DNA of 64,000 bases from Hormiphora californensis (taxonomy: Eukaryota > Ctenophora > Tentaculata > Cydippida > Pleurobrachiidae), in NCBI GenBank assembly GCA_020137815.1, contig CM035356.1, forward strand, positions 3,245,063 through 3,309,062. The letters are read 5' to 3'. The notes below the pieces were generated by a model. It was given only the letters and a program-made list of their open reading frames with translations, made no database searches and had not been told where the DNA came from. This document shows positions 53,700 through 64,000 of the stretch, in pieces (within the stretch, counting starts at the first letter, position 1; every line of letters begins with the position of its first letter). Made by a program: the position numbers and the translations under genes.

Positions 53700-54490
53700 A
53701 TAGTAGTATTGTGTCATGTAGTTGCTATTACAATTCTACAATTGTAGTTGCTATAAGCTATTACAATTCTACTCTGATCATATAGTGATTGGAATTGCAG
53801 ATATCGATCCATCCATTCGATCTGTACTGATTTGTCTCTATGCTTGTCGCTAATTTGCCTAGATCATCTGAACTCATCTATCTACTTTTTTGGTTGGGCC
53901 AGGCCGCTGTTAACGTTGTATAGCTGCTGGTCTCCATAAGACCCTGCGCTGGCTCAGATAGACGGACACGCCACGCACAAACAATTTGTACTGGTATCGG
54001 TATATTGAACCCAATATATCTGCTATCCCAAAGAATTGTCAACAATATCCCTGTCTTGTACAACCATATGGGCTGTGTACGTGTTTGTGATACCAACTAA
54101 ACGAACACGTGTTTTTTGTTTGTTAAGCTCAGTGCGAACTGTATCACTTTCAATATAGCTGGCAACTAAACAAATCTATCTCTCTTAATACCCCACGCGG
54201 TTCGTCTCCACATTTTTTCTGTTAAAACTCGCAGGGTTTTCAACCTGTCTCATCCTTCACTAGAATTGCAAAGACATGTCTCGTTGTATTCGATTGTTTT
54301 GGTTGTGTCTCTTAGTCATTCACTATTGAGCTATGTAGCTGTATCTCTATCAATCTTTTTTCTCGTATTTCCGTTGTTTTTGAAGTCAATGCATTCCTCA
54401 TTACTGTTCTCTCTCTAACGATCTCTCTTTTCTCTTCCTCTCTCTTCTCTCCCTCTCATCTTATTAGTTATTCTCGGTCTTCTCTCGATA
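53700..54490. other. intergenic, nothing recognised
   Basis: No coding, RNA or transposon feature that I can support. CT-rich patches begin near 54415. Confidence 0.4.
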
Positions 54491-54499
54491 TCTCTCGCT

Positions 54500-54515
54500 A
54501 TCTCTCTCTCTATCG

Positions 54516-54560
<45 letters not shown>

Positions 54561-54722
54561 ATCTCTCTTGCCCCTAAATAGCCATCTCACTCTTCCTCTG
54601 ATAGCTCGAGAGAAAAACAGTTGTTTATTTTTAAACGATACACAGCTCAGCTCCTTCCGATAATCGTATTAACATCTTTTGAAGAGAGGGAGAGAAATAA
54701 AGAAAGAGAGAGGAAGGGAGAG

Positions 54723-54784
<62 letters not shown>

Positions 54785-54795
54785 AAGATAGAGAA
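54500..54795. repeat. CT tract followed by GA tract
   Basis: (CT)n at about 54500-54565 and (GA)n at about 54680-54795 are inverted relative to each other with about 115 bp between. A (CA)n of about 20 bp follows at 54831. They lie just upstream of the gene starting at 54900. Confidence 0.9.
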
Positions 54796-54899
54796 AATGG
54801 GGTACAGAGAGAGACAGTTTTGACATTTGTCACACACACACACACACATGTGAATTGATGAATTGTATCGCAGTGTTTGTAGGTGCATTATAGTTGGAT

Positions 54900-57644
54900 A
54901 TGTCCGGTCGTAGGGCGGATAACACGCGGAGTAAAGCTCCCCTTGCCAGCCGGAAAAGTATAGTCTACCTCCAGGCGGAGTCCAAAGTTCGGGATCTTAG
55001 GAGGACCTTCAGCGCTGGACAGCAAACAAACAAGTGAGTCACGTGAGATAGTTGCCATGTAAACAAACAAGTGAGTCACAATATGAGACATAATATGAGA
55101 TAGTTGCCATGGAAACAAACAAGTGAGTCTTGAGAGTTGCCATGGTAAATTGTGATAGCATCGCCCCCAAGTTTTATAGCTCGAAGACAAAGTCGTCTTT
55201 TCGTATGACATCGCACGAGCTTTATAGAATTCGTTAAGGATTAGATGAAATCCTGAATCATTATTAGTGACACTGTAAAAAGATCAATGCCATTCATTCA
55301 TGAATGCACCCCTGATAATGACGCAAAAGGATCTTTCTAATATTCCAGCTTTCGGGCGGCTCTAATTCCAATCCTAATTCGAAGTCTGAGCTGATACTAG
55401 CTGAAAATGACATGATTCTATAGTCACGCGTCAGTATATCAATAGAGCATCTCAGACATTACGTAACTTACCAGTTTACCAAATACCGTTACGTGGTAAT
55501 ATGCCGTGGGTGACTAGCAGTGACTAGCTGCTGAGTCGAGACTGATCGAGTTATTATTAGTTGGAGATGTGGGGATTGGGTTAGTGCCAACTCTCTCTGG
55601 TTACTCAGTTACATCATGGTACTATTATAGGAAGGCTTCAACGGAATGAAGCCCCATATAACTTGAGTCTAGATAGTAATTTCCCTCCAAAAACATATAA
55701 AATATGAGACTTCCTCCCATAACCTGTATGGCGGCGCCATACCCCATCCGACAGTGCGCTCAGATGGGGTCGCGGCGCCAGACAGCCCACATAACTATCC
55801 AGCTGACAATACTTCTTCATGACATGGGGTGGAGAATGGAGATCCACGTCTGGGTTAGTGGGGGTCATAGTTATGTCTAATATTCAATTACTAACATCCC
55901 CCTCTCTCTCCTGTCAGTAAGGAAGATACAGATGCAACTCTGGTTGATGATCCACTCCTAACAAAACCGCTCAGTGCCAGTGACTCCCAGATCGAGGTAT
56001 GGAATTCAGTCAGTATATCATTCTATGATACTCTACCTGATACTATCATGAAATTTCGATACTCCTTCATAAAATATCCGATGCTCCTTCACAAAATAAA
56101 TCACTCAGCAAATTCCTCCCTGTCAGGTGATTGGACCAGCTGAGGTAGATGAAGGGATTGGTATGAAGAAGGAGGGGAAGAGGAAGGGTTTTACCATGAG
56201 AACCTACAAAAAACTGAAGGATGAGGTAAATCATTGAGCTAATAGTACCTAATTATAGTTAATTAATTAACTAATTATAGCTAATTATAGTAATATGCAG
56301 TTGATTGCCATGTTGCACTTTGGGAATTCTATAGAATTCTATCGAAGAATTCCTAAAGTGCAATACAGCAATCAGTGTTATATACAGGAATGTGTTGGAT
56401 AAAAGTAACATATATTATGCGGCCAGCTCATTATCTTGTTACTATCAGTGCAGCTGGAATTTGCTACTTTCTCCCTCCTGCAGTAGGCTCCTATATGATT
56501 ATAGGCCCTCGTAGGCTCCTAGGTCGGCTAGCAGGTCAAGTTTTTATTATTTCTGTGACGTCACCTTCGTTTTCCCGCCTGACCTTACTCAACATGACGC
56601 CTGACCCAGTGAGTCAGTGACCCGATCATTTTTGTCTCAATTCTCTGCTGAGTTAGGGGAGTCAGGAGAGAGAAAAAGAGGGAAATATATAGAATTGAAG
56701 AGGGAGAGAGGGATAGATATAATGTTGCAAGATGGGTAGGGAGAGCGAATTATAATAAGAAAGAGAGAGAGAGAGAGAATATGAGAGTCTCAGAAGAGAA
56801 CAAGATAGCGTAGATCTGGGCCGTTTGGAGCACGTTTGTAATTACATTAACTGCGTCCCTCGAAAGAGAGATAGCGGCGTGGGTCCCCCCTCTCGTGATC
56901 AGCAGAGAGATCAATTTTATTTACCGTCCAAGTTGCAGGAGCTCAGTTGATATCCCCTTCTTTTTCGTCACTTCTCCGCATTCATATCTCTTGATATCCC
57001 TGTCTGCCGAATTGTTTTTCTCGGGATCAACTTTACACAAATATGATTAGTAAAGTAGTGATGAAGGCCCCACCTAATGGGTTGTTCCCGGGGAGGAGAG
57101 GATCTGGCAAGGCTGGAGAGGAAGAGGAGAAGGGTGCGCTACTACAACTCGTTACACCTCTTATCTTGGTGTCATCTGCAGTCGTATCTAAACCTGCCGT
57201 CCAATACCATGTTAGTAATGAACCTGCCCCGTCCAATACCATGTTAGTAATGAACCTGCCCCGTCAAATACCATGTTAGTAATATAGCTCCATGACTCGT
57301 TGGTACCATGTTAGATATTAGTACTTAGTATAACTTCTATACCCGTGGGGCGCGGTGGGAGAGGGTCATCAGGGATGCACTTTTGCAGCTCCCAGGAACG
57401 ATTCATGATCAATGTACCACTACTGCAGTTAGAGCATGATCTCGCATGGTCCAATCAGTAGGTACTTGCACATGAGTTCATTGCATTAATATACAGAGTC
57501 ATTCTTCATTCGTTCTGGACTAGATGCTGCATGCTACAGTCTACTTCTAGAGTTGCAGAATTAGTACATGTTGTACGACCTGCAACTGTCACGGAAATGA
57601 CGGGAATATATCTGATGGTCCAATTAGTACAGGATCGATCTTTA

Positions 57645-57728
<84 letters not shown>

Positions 57729-58889
57729 CTCTCTCTCGGCCTAGTTCCTGCAGACAGCCAGTCTATCTCTGGCTCTGTCCTTTGCATTGATCGTTACGAC
57801 AGCTCTAGCTCTGTAATAATCGGTATCAAGACAGTTTATTAAGGCCTTTGTGCTAATTCCGTTTCTAGTATAAATCTATCTCCTTCGAGACATTTCCTGC
57901 AACTTTGAAGAAGATAGAAATCTGAATTGCAGTTTCAAGAATGCAGACCTCCCTCCCCGTGATACTCATCTCGATTACATATACTGAGCTGAAAAAGAAA
58001 GTAAATTAATTCTCTAACACCTCCTGCGAGAGCAATGCCCTGTAATTTGAAATTACCCTTTTTTCTCGTGGATAATGGATTATCGGGACAGGCTGAGATA
58101 TTAAATTCGTTATGTTACTAAAGTTTTAACAATCCTCCTAATTTGAGGCTTCGTATTGTTAGTAGGTTTTAACACTAGAACAATGCCAATATATAACGTC
58201 CAGTATTATTAACACTCTTGTACGGGGTCTTATTTACCTGAATATATCGGGGATATTTATAGAGTATCGTCCGAGCCGGACTCTGCATCCCTCTCTCCTC
58301 TCTGATCTCTCTGTCTCCCTCTCTCTCCATCAATATTTCCTCTCACCTTAGCTGTCCCCCATTCAAGGTTCTCACCTCCTCCCTCTCCCCTGCAGATCTG
58401 TCCCCCTCTCTCACCTCCTCCCTCTCCTCCAGGTGTTTACCCCAGTTCTAGAGCGAGCAAGACGGGCCTCCAAATCCTTCAGCGGGAAGCACGACTGGAG
58501 TAGTGATGATGATAGTGATGATGATGAAGATGATGATGACCCTCTAGCTCCGAGATCCCGGCCCAAACTGAAGGCATCCCATGATGATCTTGATGATATC
58601 TTTAGAAGGTTCATTATTACTTGCACACTGGCCACTGCACAGCTTTATATTACAGATTGTTGCGGAGAGACTTCATACGTAATGCTAGTAATAGACCCCC
58701 CTCTCTTACTAAGGAACTATGTTTAAAAGTTACCAATTCCTAATTTACTACAGGGAGACGAGTCAAGATGATAGACTGAGAGCACGAAGGAAGAGTGCCG
58801 CGGGGTTCCTGGTCAGTTATGCCAGTAATAAGATCCGAATGGCCACACACAGCTCTGAGACATACCAATCTAGCTGGAATCTCTTGCAG
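54900..58889 (+). CDS. 5' part of an unrecognised protein with basic and acidic clusters
   Basis: Exons 54900-55033, 55918-55996, 56127-56225, 58433-58608 and 58754-58889 join in phase. The donor at 58609 (GTTCAT) is weak. The ATG at 54900 begins MSGRRADNTRSKAPL. The product is hydrophilic: a basic segment (KKEGKRKGFTMRTYKKLKDE), then an acidic run (SSDDDSDDDEDDDDP), then RLRARRKSAAGFLVSYASNK. No membrane segment or known domain is visible. There is no stop codon, and a donor follows 58889, so the gene continues right, probably past the antisense retrotransposon at 60712-64000. The N-terminal fragment resembles a disordered cytoplasmic or nuclear region; I assign no function. Confidence 0.6.
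55020..55130 (+). repeat. three copies of a 5' splice site
   Basis: AAACAAACAA|GTGAGTC occurs with donors at 55034, 55071 and 55123. The first follows the last codons of exon 1. The second and third lie in the intron, separated by GAGATAGTTGCCATG repeats. Spacing is 37 and 52 bp. Confidence 0.85.
56302..56374. repeat. inverted repeat, arms about 29 bp
   Basis: TGATTGCCATGTTGCACTTT pairs with AAAGTGCAATACAGCAATCA, with few mismatches and AGAATTCT at the centre. It lies in the intron after the exon ending at 56225. It may be a small MITE. Confidence 0.7.
57190..57282 (+). repeat. three copies of a 32-36-bp unit
   Basis: AACCTGCC-CCGTCCAATACC then ATGTTAGTAATG recurs three times. Each unit contains a possible donor (GTAATG). 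The first lies at the end of an open frame (57043-57279), but phase does not fit the flanking exons, so I do not call an exon here. Confidence 0.7.
57642..57726. repeat. (CT)n microsatellite
   Basis: About 85 bp of CT, in the intron between the exons at 56225 and 58433. Confidence 0.95.
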
Positions 58890-59690
58890 GTACTTAGGTG
58901 CAGTCAACTGGGCCGCGTCTAGCTGGCACGGGAGACTGCAGAGTCTAGGGGGACATAGTCTAGGGGACGGGGCACTATCATGGGAACTGGGTTTCAACTG
59001 GGTACCGTTCGTCTAGCCCGGTGAGGGGCGGAAGGGGGTTCTGGCTTCTGTAGGCTGATTTCATCAGTACCATGATACTACCACTGTCACATCAAATTAT
59101 GTACTTCCTCTCTTCACTCTCTATCTCTTGCCCCAGCAACTGATAAATAACTTACGCCATACTCGTGGAGGAAAATTTATGATAAATTTCCCTCCATGAG
59201 CATGGCACTGATAACCAGCTGCGTCAGATAGCCCTTCACGCCTTTTTCCCCCGCAGTATTGCACTTTGATTTCCATCTAAAATGAAAATACCCTTCTCGA
59301 GAGGTGGTGCAGTCACTATTATAGAGATCGTACTATATTAATATGATAGATAAGAGTCAAAGCTCTCACCTCTTCCAATTCTAAAAATGACGCAAGTGAT
59401 CTCTATAGTGACTGCACACCTTCTAATTTGCCCTTTTCTGTATGTTGGTGGTTTTTATAGTTTGTAGAGATGGTATCTCCTTCCAGCTTGGTCAACAGGG
59501 ACAAAATGAAATTACGGTGTTTTATTAAACGGAACAGTTTCGATGTCACAACATCTTCATCAGCCTATGTTCGGGCTTATTAGTCAGGACCACTATTGGT
59601 GCGCGGTCGTGCCCACGGAAGGAGTGCTTGGATCATCTTGAAACCGGTTTTAAGTTCACTAATGCATACCCAAAAGTGTCCGTAGCCATT
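58890..59690. other. non-coding; two inverted repeats
   Basis: At 59156-59206 GCCATACTCGTGGAGG pairs imperfectly with CCTCCATGAGCATGGC around AAATTTATGATAAATTT. At 59307-59417 GTGCAGTCACTATTATAGAG pairs with CTCTATAGTGACTGCAC. No gene is seen. Confidence 0.6.
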
Positions 59691-59691
59691 T

Positions 59692-60280
59692 GGGTGATGT
59701 TCTGACAATCCAATCACGAGTTATGACCGAAAAACAGTCAAAAAAGACGTTTAAAAGTGACAAAAAGGAGGATCTGAACACAGCCCTTATATGAAGGGCT
59801 GGGGCTTTGAAACTTCTTGTGTGGACAGAGAATCGTCCAAATTTGCAGTGTCAACTTTCAGATAGTTTCTATCTTTTGTAGTTATCTAATTAGAGTCGTT
59901 TAAACATGTGAGAAGTTGCTAAAGGGGCCTATAATACTGCTTGTGAAGTGATCACTTGACGAGATTTGCCCAATTAGAGAGCGGAAATTAAAGATAAACG
60001 GTAAAAGGGAACAAAATGGACGGGAAAAGAGACCCTAATCACCCCGTTTTTTCAGGGTCTAAAGTCTAATTTTTTGAATGGCTCTAATTAGATAATCAAA
60101 AAAATAAAACACTAAAGTTGACACTGCAAATTTGGACGATTCTCTTTCCCCCAAAAAAGAAGTTTCAAAGCCCCACCCCTTTATATAAGGGTGTGTTCAA
60201 TCCCCCTTTTTTTTCACTTTTTTTAAAGTCTTTTTTTTTCTGTTTTTGGTCTAACTGTGATTGGTTGCAGAACATCACCC
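59692..60280. mobile_element. inverted-repeat element with one corrupted arm
   Basis: The left arm (59692-59860: GGGTGATGTTCTGACAATCC, then GGGGCTTTGAAACTTC and GAATCGTCCAAATTTGCAGT) is matched in reverse by 60110-60280. The right arm has extended C, T and A runs and missing bases by comparison. No ORF. The arms enclose about 250 bp. Confidence 0.65.
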
Positions 60281-60599
60281 AAAAGGCCCCTTTTAAACGG
60301 AAAAAACCCTTTAGTGGCAGCCGTGCGATGGTCCCGGGTTAGTGGTACTGGTATCGGGGTTCTGGAGAAATTTGGTCGTGGATGAGCGGGCTCGTGTGTG
60401 AATAGGTTAATACGGTGTACTTGGGGTGAGTGAGTGATGAATCTAGGTCCAAATTTTACATGGGCGTCCAGTGGATTGGGGAACTGTTCTACCCGATGGT
60501 TTTCCAGCCCCCTACCCGCTGGCCGGCTAGAAAGTTGGGTGGATAAGTGAGGGTGAATTCCAAACCCATGCCAGGGCAAATGTCAAAGAAAAACTCAGA

Positions 60600-63500
60600 G
60601 CTACACACAAAAAGTCTAAAAACAACGACTGAACCACTACAACCAAGGAAGTAAGAACACTGGAAACTGAAGTAAATAAATTAAAAGACAGAGAGAAGTC
60701 CATAAGAACTACTAAAGTCCAATCACTTTCAAGAATTGGGCCAGGGAGGCAGGTTTGCAGTCTGCGAGTTGCTGTACGGAAAGAACCGGGTATCCAAGGA
60801 TGTTAGATCGATGTTTGAAAAGAGCTGGACAAGTTCCCAGGAGGTGTAGATTATCTTCCTCCTCTAACTTACATCTCTGGCAGGTAGTATCGATGCCGGT
60901 GTATGCGAGACCAACTCTAAGAGGTGCCCGATTGTTTAACACAGCACCGACTTTGCACACGTTGACCCTGGTCAGGGAAGATGGGATCAGGCGCATTGTA
61001 AGTGCTATTGATCTTAGTTTGTTCTTGGAGGACGGCAGCTTCTCAAACAAATTCCCTACTCTGTTATATTCTGCGGACCGAAGTTGCTTTTTAACTTGTC
61101 CGGTTGTGATGGGGAGCTGAATCGGAACTGCCGAGGAAGCACAGGCCCACTCTCTGGCTGCTTGATCGGCGGCCTCATTCCCAATGCACCCTTGGTGGCC
61201 TCGGACCCAGTAAAGCCGAACTGGAACTTTTCTTGCTTCGCTTAGTTGGTTGAGAGCGCTGGCGGTGTCCGCTTCTAATCTAGTGTGTAGTAAGGGTTTT
61301 GTGAGCCCGTGCAGCGCGGCCTGGCTATCGGAGAATATAACGATGGGTCTTCCAGCGTCAAGTGTAGGGGTCTGCACTGTGGAGTTAATTTCATGAAGGG
61401 CAGCTTCCTTAATCGCTACAAGTTCAGCCTGATAGATGGATGACCCTAGACTGAGCTTCGTACCTAGTGTCTGTTTGGATCCCTGGCCGTACCTTATCCA
61501 CCCGCTGCCGGCTTCCCCTGATTCTGGAAAAACAGATCCATCAGTATAATACTCGACGGCTTCGATACCCCCTAAATGTTCCGCTGCTGAGATTTGCAAT
61601 CCATCATCAACGTGGACAGTAAACCTTCGATCAAGGTTAGGCACATGAAGTTTCTTTGTTTCAAGGAAGGGGGAGGGTAGTAACTTTGTCGCTTCCATTT
61701 CTGCCCTGGTCTTGGCCACTTCGCTGAGTGGGTGGAGTCCAGCCAGGAGGGTAGTTTGCAGGTTTGGAGCTGTTCTCCCTCCTCCTAATGCAGCCTTAGC
61801 AGCGTTCGCTGATATTTGGTTAAGTTTTCTATCGAGGGATTTGAGCTTATAGCTCCAGGCTATCGCCCCGTAAGTAGCCTTAGGAACAATAACACTCTTG
61901 TAAAGTCTCCTAATAATGTTAGGATGGCTACCCCACCGCCTGTGCCCTAACTTAATCAAATTATGTAGGAGGACTTGGGTCTCTCTAGTTACTTTCAGGA
62001 TGTGAGGGCCCCACCTGAGTGATTCTTGTAGGATGACTCCCAGGTATCTGATTTCAGAAACTTGTTGAAGCTCCTTGTTGCCCACTCGGATCGAAATTCC
62101 AGGGGGGACGATCCTGTTTTTCCGGTGTTTTCTAGAAAAGAGGATCCATTTGGTTTTGTCAGGATTTAAGGCGACCCCACTTACTTCACTCCAGATTAGA
62201 AGCTCGTCGATGATGACCTGGGCCCTCCTGATACACTCCTCTATCGTGGCTGCCGTGATTAGAGAAACAAAATCATCGGCCCACGAAATGGTATACTCTA
62301 TCGAATTCAGTTCCAGAACTAGCTCTCTGGTGGCTGCATTCCAGCAGAAGGGTGAAGCCACTCCACCTGCTGGTGTACCATCAAGCCCTGTCCTGGTGAT
62401 CTGGTGTCCACCTAATGAGAGGGTGACTTTCCTGTGGGAAAAGTAATAACCTAGTGAAGCAAGTATGTCTTCCGGCACTCCAAGTTGAGAGAGGGCGTCC
62501 AATATCAAGTTGGGAGCGACTGTGTCGAATGCTCGCGAAAAGTCTACAAACAGCCCTAGACAGTACATGTTCTTGTCTAACGCTTCTTCAACCTTCAACA
62601 CTGTTTTGAGGATGGCTAAACTAGTGGATGTCCCTTTCCTGAACCCGAGTTGCTGGTCCGCCAGTTTTGACATAATTCCCAAATCATGCTCCATGTGCCA
62701 GAGGAGGAGTCTTTCATATAGTTTGTAGAGGCAAGGCATGATACTAATGACCCTGTATCCTAGTTTGCTATCTCTCGGTTTTCCATTTTTGGGCAGCAGA
62801 ATACCTCTAGTGTCAAGCCATGCGTCTGGGAGGCAACGAAGAACAAAGCAGTCAGTGAAAATCGATCTGACCGGGTCGGCTAACAGGTCCCATACCGCTG
62901 CAAGATCCCCATAACTAATCCCATCCGGTCCAGCCGTGGGTTTGTGTTTTACCAGGTTAATTACTTTCGTGATTCTAACTGCACTAAATATAGTAGTGGC
63001 CCTTCTGTAAGCGTCGACCATGTCCCTCGGGGTAGATGATCGGGATGTGGGGTCCCTCGGGGTAGTTGAACTGGATGTGGGGTCAGTAGGGGGCTGGAGT
63101 CCATCCGTCTGAGTGCCACCAATTAGATGATCCGCTAGGACGGTCAAAGTCTCCTCCGTTGAAGGAATCACACAGCCACCTTCCTTGATTGCTGGGAGGG
63201 TTCTGGGGTCTCGTGGTACCCCCATTTTCTTCATTAAGTGGTACCCTCTTTTTTCATGTGCCTCTGAGCAAAACCGTTTTATTGAGTCCTCCCTTTGTAC
63301 ACATTTTTCCTCGTTATAGTCCATTCTGGCTGCTTTTAGAGTTGGAAGTAACCTTGGGTCATCATCTACTCTATTATGAAGGTTGACTATCCTTTTCCTT
63401 TTGCGATCAAGTGTTGCCCCAAACCATGGCTTGTTATCTACTCTCTCCCTGAAGATTACTTCCTTGGTTGCTCCCTCTTTGGTATCTTTGAAAATCTGGA

Positions 63501-64000
63501 GAAGGAGGTTGACTTTATTGTTAAGTTGAGCGCGTCCTATCGCTGGCGTTGTGAGGGAGCTTTCCGCTGCAATGGCTGTTTGAAGCCTTCTACTCCACTT
63601 CTCCATTTCTATTGAACTGGATGTAGTCCTGCCCCCTCTGTGACTGGTTGTTGAGGGGAGTCTTACTGTGTAGGATATGGTTCCGTGATCTGATAATGGA
63701 TTAGACTGAACCTTCCATCCTTCGATCAGGTGGAAACAAGAGAGTGATACGAAGGTAACATCGATGTGCGAGTATTGGTTTTGGGAGGGTCTGGTCCAGG
63801 TTGGGCCACTGTCTGGGTCATTAATTACCCCTAATTGGAAAGTTGAGATGAGGTCTACTAGTTTTTCTCCCCTCTTGGTGGTCTTTGATCCTCCCCAGAG
63901 AGGATGATGGGCATTCCAATCCCCGCCTACAAGTACTCCCAGTTTGTGTCTCTCGCACCATTCTAGAAGCGAGATAAGCAGAGGGGGCAAATCGGTGTTG
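60600..64000 (-). mobile_element. non-LTR retrotransposon, 5' truncated by the window edge
   Basis: This covers the ORF at 60712-63990 and a short 3' region to about 60600. No clear poly-A tail or target duplication was found at the 3' side. The 5' part (rest of the endonuclease, any ORF1, the UTR) is outside the window. It lies antisense downstream of the last recognised exon of the gene at 54900-58889, so it may sit in one of its introns. Confidence 0.85.
60712..63990 (-). CDS. non-LTR retrotransposon polyprotein (endonuclease, RT, RNase H)
   Basis: An uninterrupted frame of 1092 residues, open at the window edge. Residues 1-120 are the C-terminal half of an apurinic-type endonuclease (GGDWNAHHPLWGG, SHIDVTF, LSDHGTISY). 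Reverse transcriptase spans about 330-620, with LGFRKGTSTSLAIL, LFVDFSRAFD near 482 and WADDF near 570. RNase H lies near 813-950 with the acidic set intact (YYTDGS, YQAEL, FSDSQAA, GNEAADQAA) plus VRGHQG. A C-terminal CCHC-like motif (CQRCKLEEEDNLHLLGTC) is near 1035. This order is typical of I/R1/Jockey-like elements. It replicates by target-primed reverse transcription. Odd points are WADD in place of YADD and TPAGG where TPQGG is usual. No internal stop or frameshift suggests a young copy. Confidence 0.95.
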   Translation of the reverse strand: MPPLLISLLEWCERHKLGVLVGGDWNAHHPLWGGSKTTKRGEKLVDLISTFQLGVINDPDSGPTWTRPSQNQYSHIDVTFVSLSCFHLIEGWKVQSNPLSDHGTISYTVRLPSTTSHRGGRTTSSSIEMEKWSRRLQTAIAAESSLTTPAIGRAQLNNKVNLLLQIFKDTKEGATKEVIFRERVDNKPWFGATLDRKRKRIVNLHNRVDDDPRLLPTLKAARMDYNEEKCVQREDSIKRFCSEAHEKRGYHLMKKMGVPRDPRTLPAIKEGGCVIPSTEETLTVLADHLIGGTQTDGLQPPTDPTSSSTTPRDPTSRSSTPRDMVDAYRRATTIFSAVRITKVINLVKHKPTAGPDGISYGDLAAVWDLLADPVRSIFTDCFVLRCLPDAWLDTRGILLPKNGKPRDSKLGYRVISIMPCLYKLYERLLLWHMEHDLGIMSKLADQQLGFRKGTSTSLAILKTVLKVEEALDKNMYCLGLFVDFSRAFDTVAPNLILDALSQLGVPEDILASLGYYFSHRKVTLSLGGHQITRTGLDGTPAGGVASPFCWNAATRELVLELNSIEYTISWADDFVSLITAATIEECIRRAQVIIDELLIWSEVSGVALNPDKTKWILFSRKHRKNRIVPPGISIRVGNKELQQVSEIRYLGVILQESLRWGPHILKVTRETQVLLHNLIKLGHRRWGSHPNIIRRLYKSVIVPKATYGAIAWSYKLKSLDRKLNQISANAAKAALGGGRTAPNLQTTLLAGLHPLSEVAKTRAEMEATKLLPSPFLETKKLHVPNLDRRFTVHVDDGLQISAAEHLGGIEAVEYYTDGSVFPESGEAGSGWIRYGQGSKQTLGTKLSLGSSIYQAELVAIKEAALHEINSTVQTPTLDAGRPIVIFSDSQAALHGLTKPLLHTRLEADTASALNQLSEARKVPVRLYWVRGHQGCIGNEAADQAAREWACASSAVPIQLPITTGQVKKQLRSAEYNRVGNLFEKLPSSKNKLRSIALTMRLIPSSLTRVNVCKVGAVLNNRAPLRVGLAYTGIDTTCQRCKLEEEDNLHLLGTCPALFKHRSNILGYPVLSVQQLADCKPASLAQFLKVIGL

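Larger units (their letters stand above)
52250..53700. other. repeat-derived segment with homopolymer-rich, low-accuracy appearance
   Basis: Runs of G, C, T and A of 6-11 bases are frequent here and rare elsewhere in the window. The recognisable elements inside (52848 and 53120) look like corrupted relatives of TIR elements. I see no coding sequence. This may be poorly polished consensus rather than biology. Confidence 0.55.

Noticed and set aside
57043-57279. Open frame with charged residues as an extra exon of the 54.9-kb gene
   Set aside because: No acceptor or donor fits the phase 0 ends of the flanking exons, which already join directly in phase.
60755-61120. 121-codon plus-strand frame over the retrotransposon
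   Set aside because: It is the shadow of the minus-strand RNase H and C-terminal region.

Overview
The window is eukaryotic nuclear DNA from an invertebrate animal. Genes are split by GT-AG introns of about 80 bp to several kb. The recognisable proteins are animal-type: a four-repeat annexin, a double calponin-homology (CH) protein, ankyrin repeats, and two large class-A-like receptors with LDL-receptor class A ectodomains, an arrangement known from the mollusc receptor GRL101. There is a non-LTR retrotransposon of the RNase H-bearing (I/R1/Jockey-like) type. I cannot name the species or phylum from sequence alone.

Layout. 0-14.5 kb (- strand): a gene starting at 14451 with two CH domains, and further left ankyrin-repeat exons that may belong to the same gene. 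A 3.4-kb TTAA-flanked foldback element lies among them. 17.2-18.9 kb (+): a complete four-exon gene for a small secreted 10-cysteine protein. 20.1-31.8 kb (-): an annexin gene in seven recognised exons, whose 6.6-kb intron holds a complete LDLa receptor gene on the opposite strand (22.8-27.4 kb). 33.2-34.1 kb (-): a small secreted protein. 36.1-40.8 kb (-): exons of one or two unrecognised genes, with two tRNA genes (Lys-CTT and Thr-TGT) in consecutive introns. 45.4-48.9 kb (+): a second, intronless LDLa receptor with a long Pro/Ala/Glu repeat tail. 54.9-58.9 kb (+): the 5' part of an unrecognised basic/acidic protein. 60.7-64.0 kb (-): an intact retrotransposon ORF running off the window edge.

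The space between genes is repeat-rich. It holds long (GA)n/(CT)n tracts, several TIR or MITE families, and at least three dispersed hairpin-bearing families. The most unusual feature is that local tandem repeats repeatedly include an exon-intron junction. At five predicted splice sites in four genes (8408, 9293, 18074, 40096, 55033), the repeat unit carries a copy of the real donor or acceptor plus neighbouring exon bases. Two other points stand out: a tRNA-Lys gene fills nearly half of a 167-bp intron, so the intron's pyrimidine tract can also serve as the Pol III terminator; and one repeat family has stem arms that differ between copies but match within each copy.

All exon boundaries were read by eye from splice consensus and reading-frame agreement. 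Family assignments rest on motif recognition, not on database searches. The segments near 52.3-53.7 kb and 60.0-60.3 kb look like low-accuracy consensus and should be trusted less.
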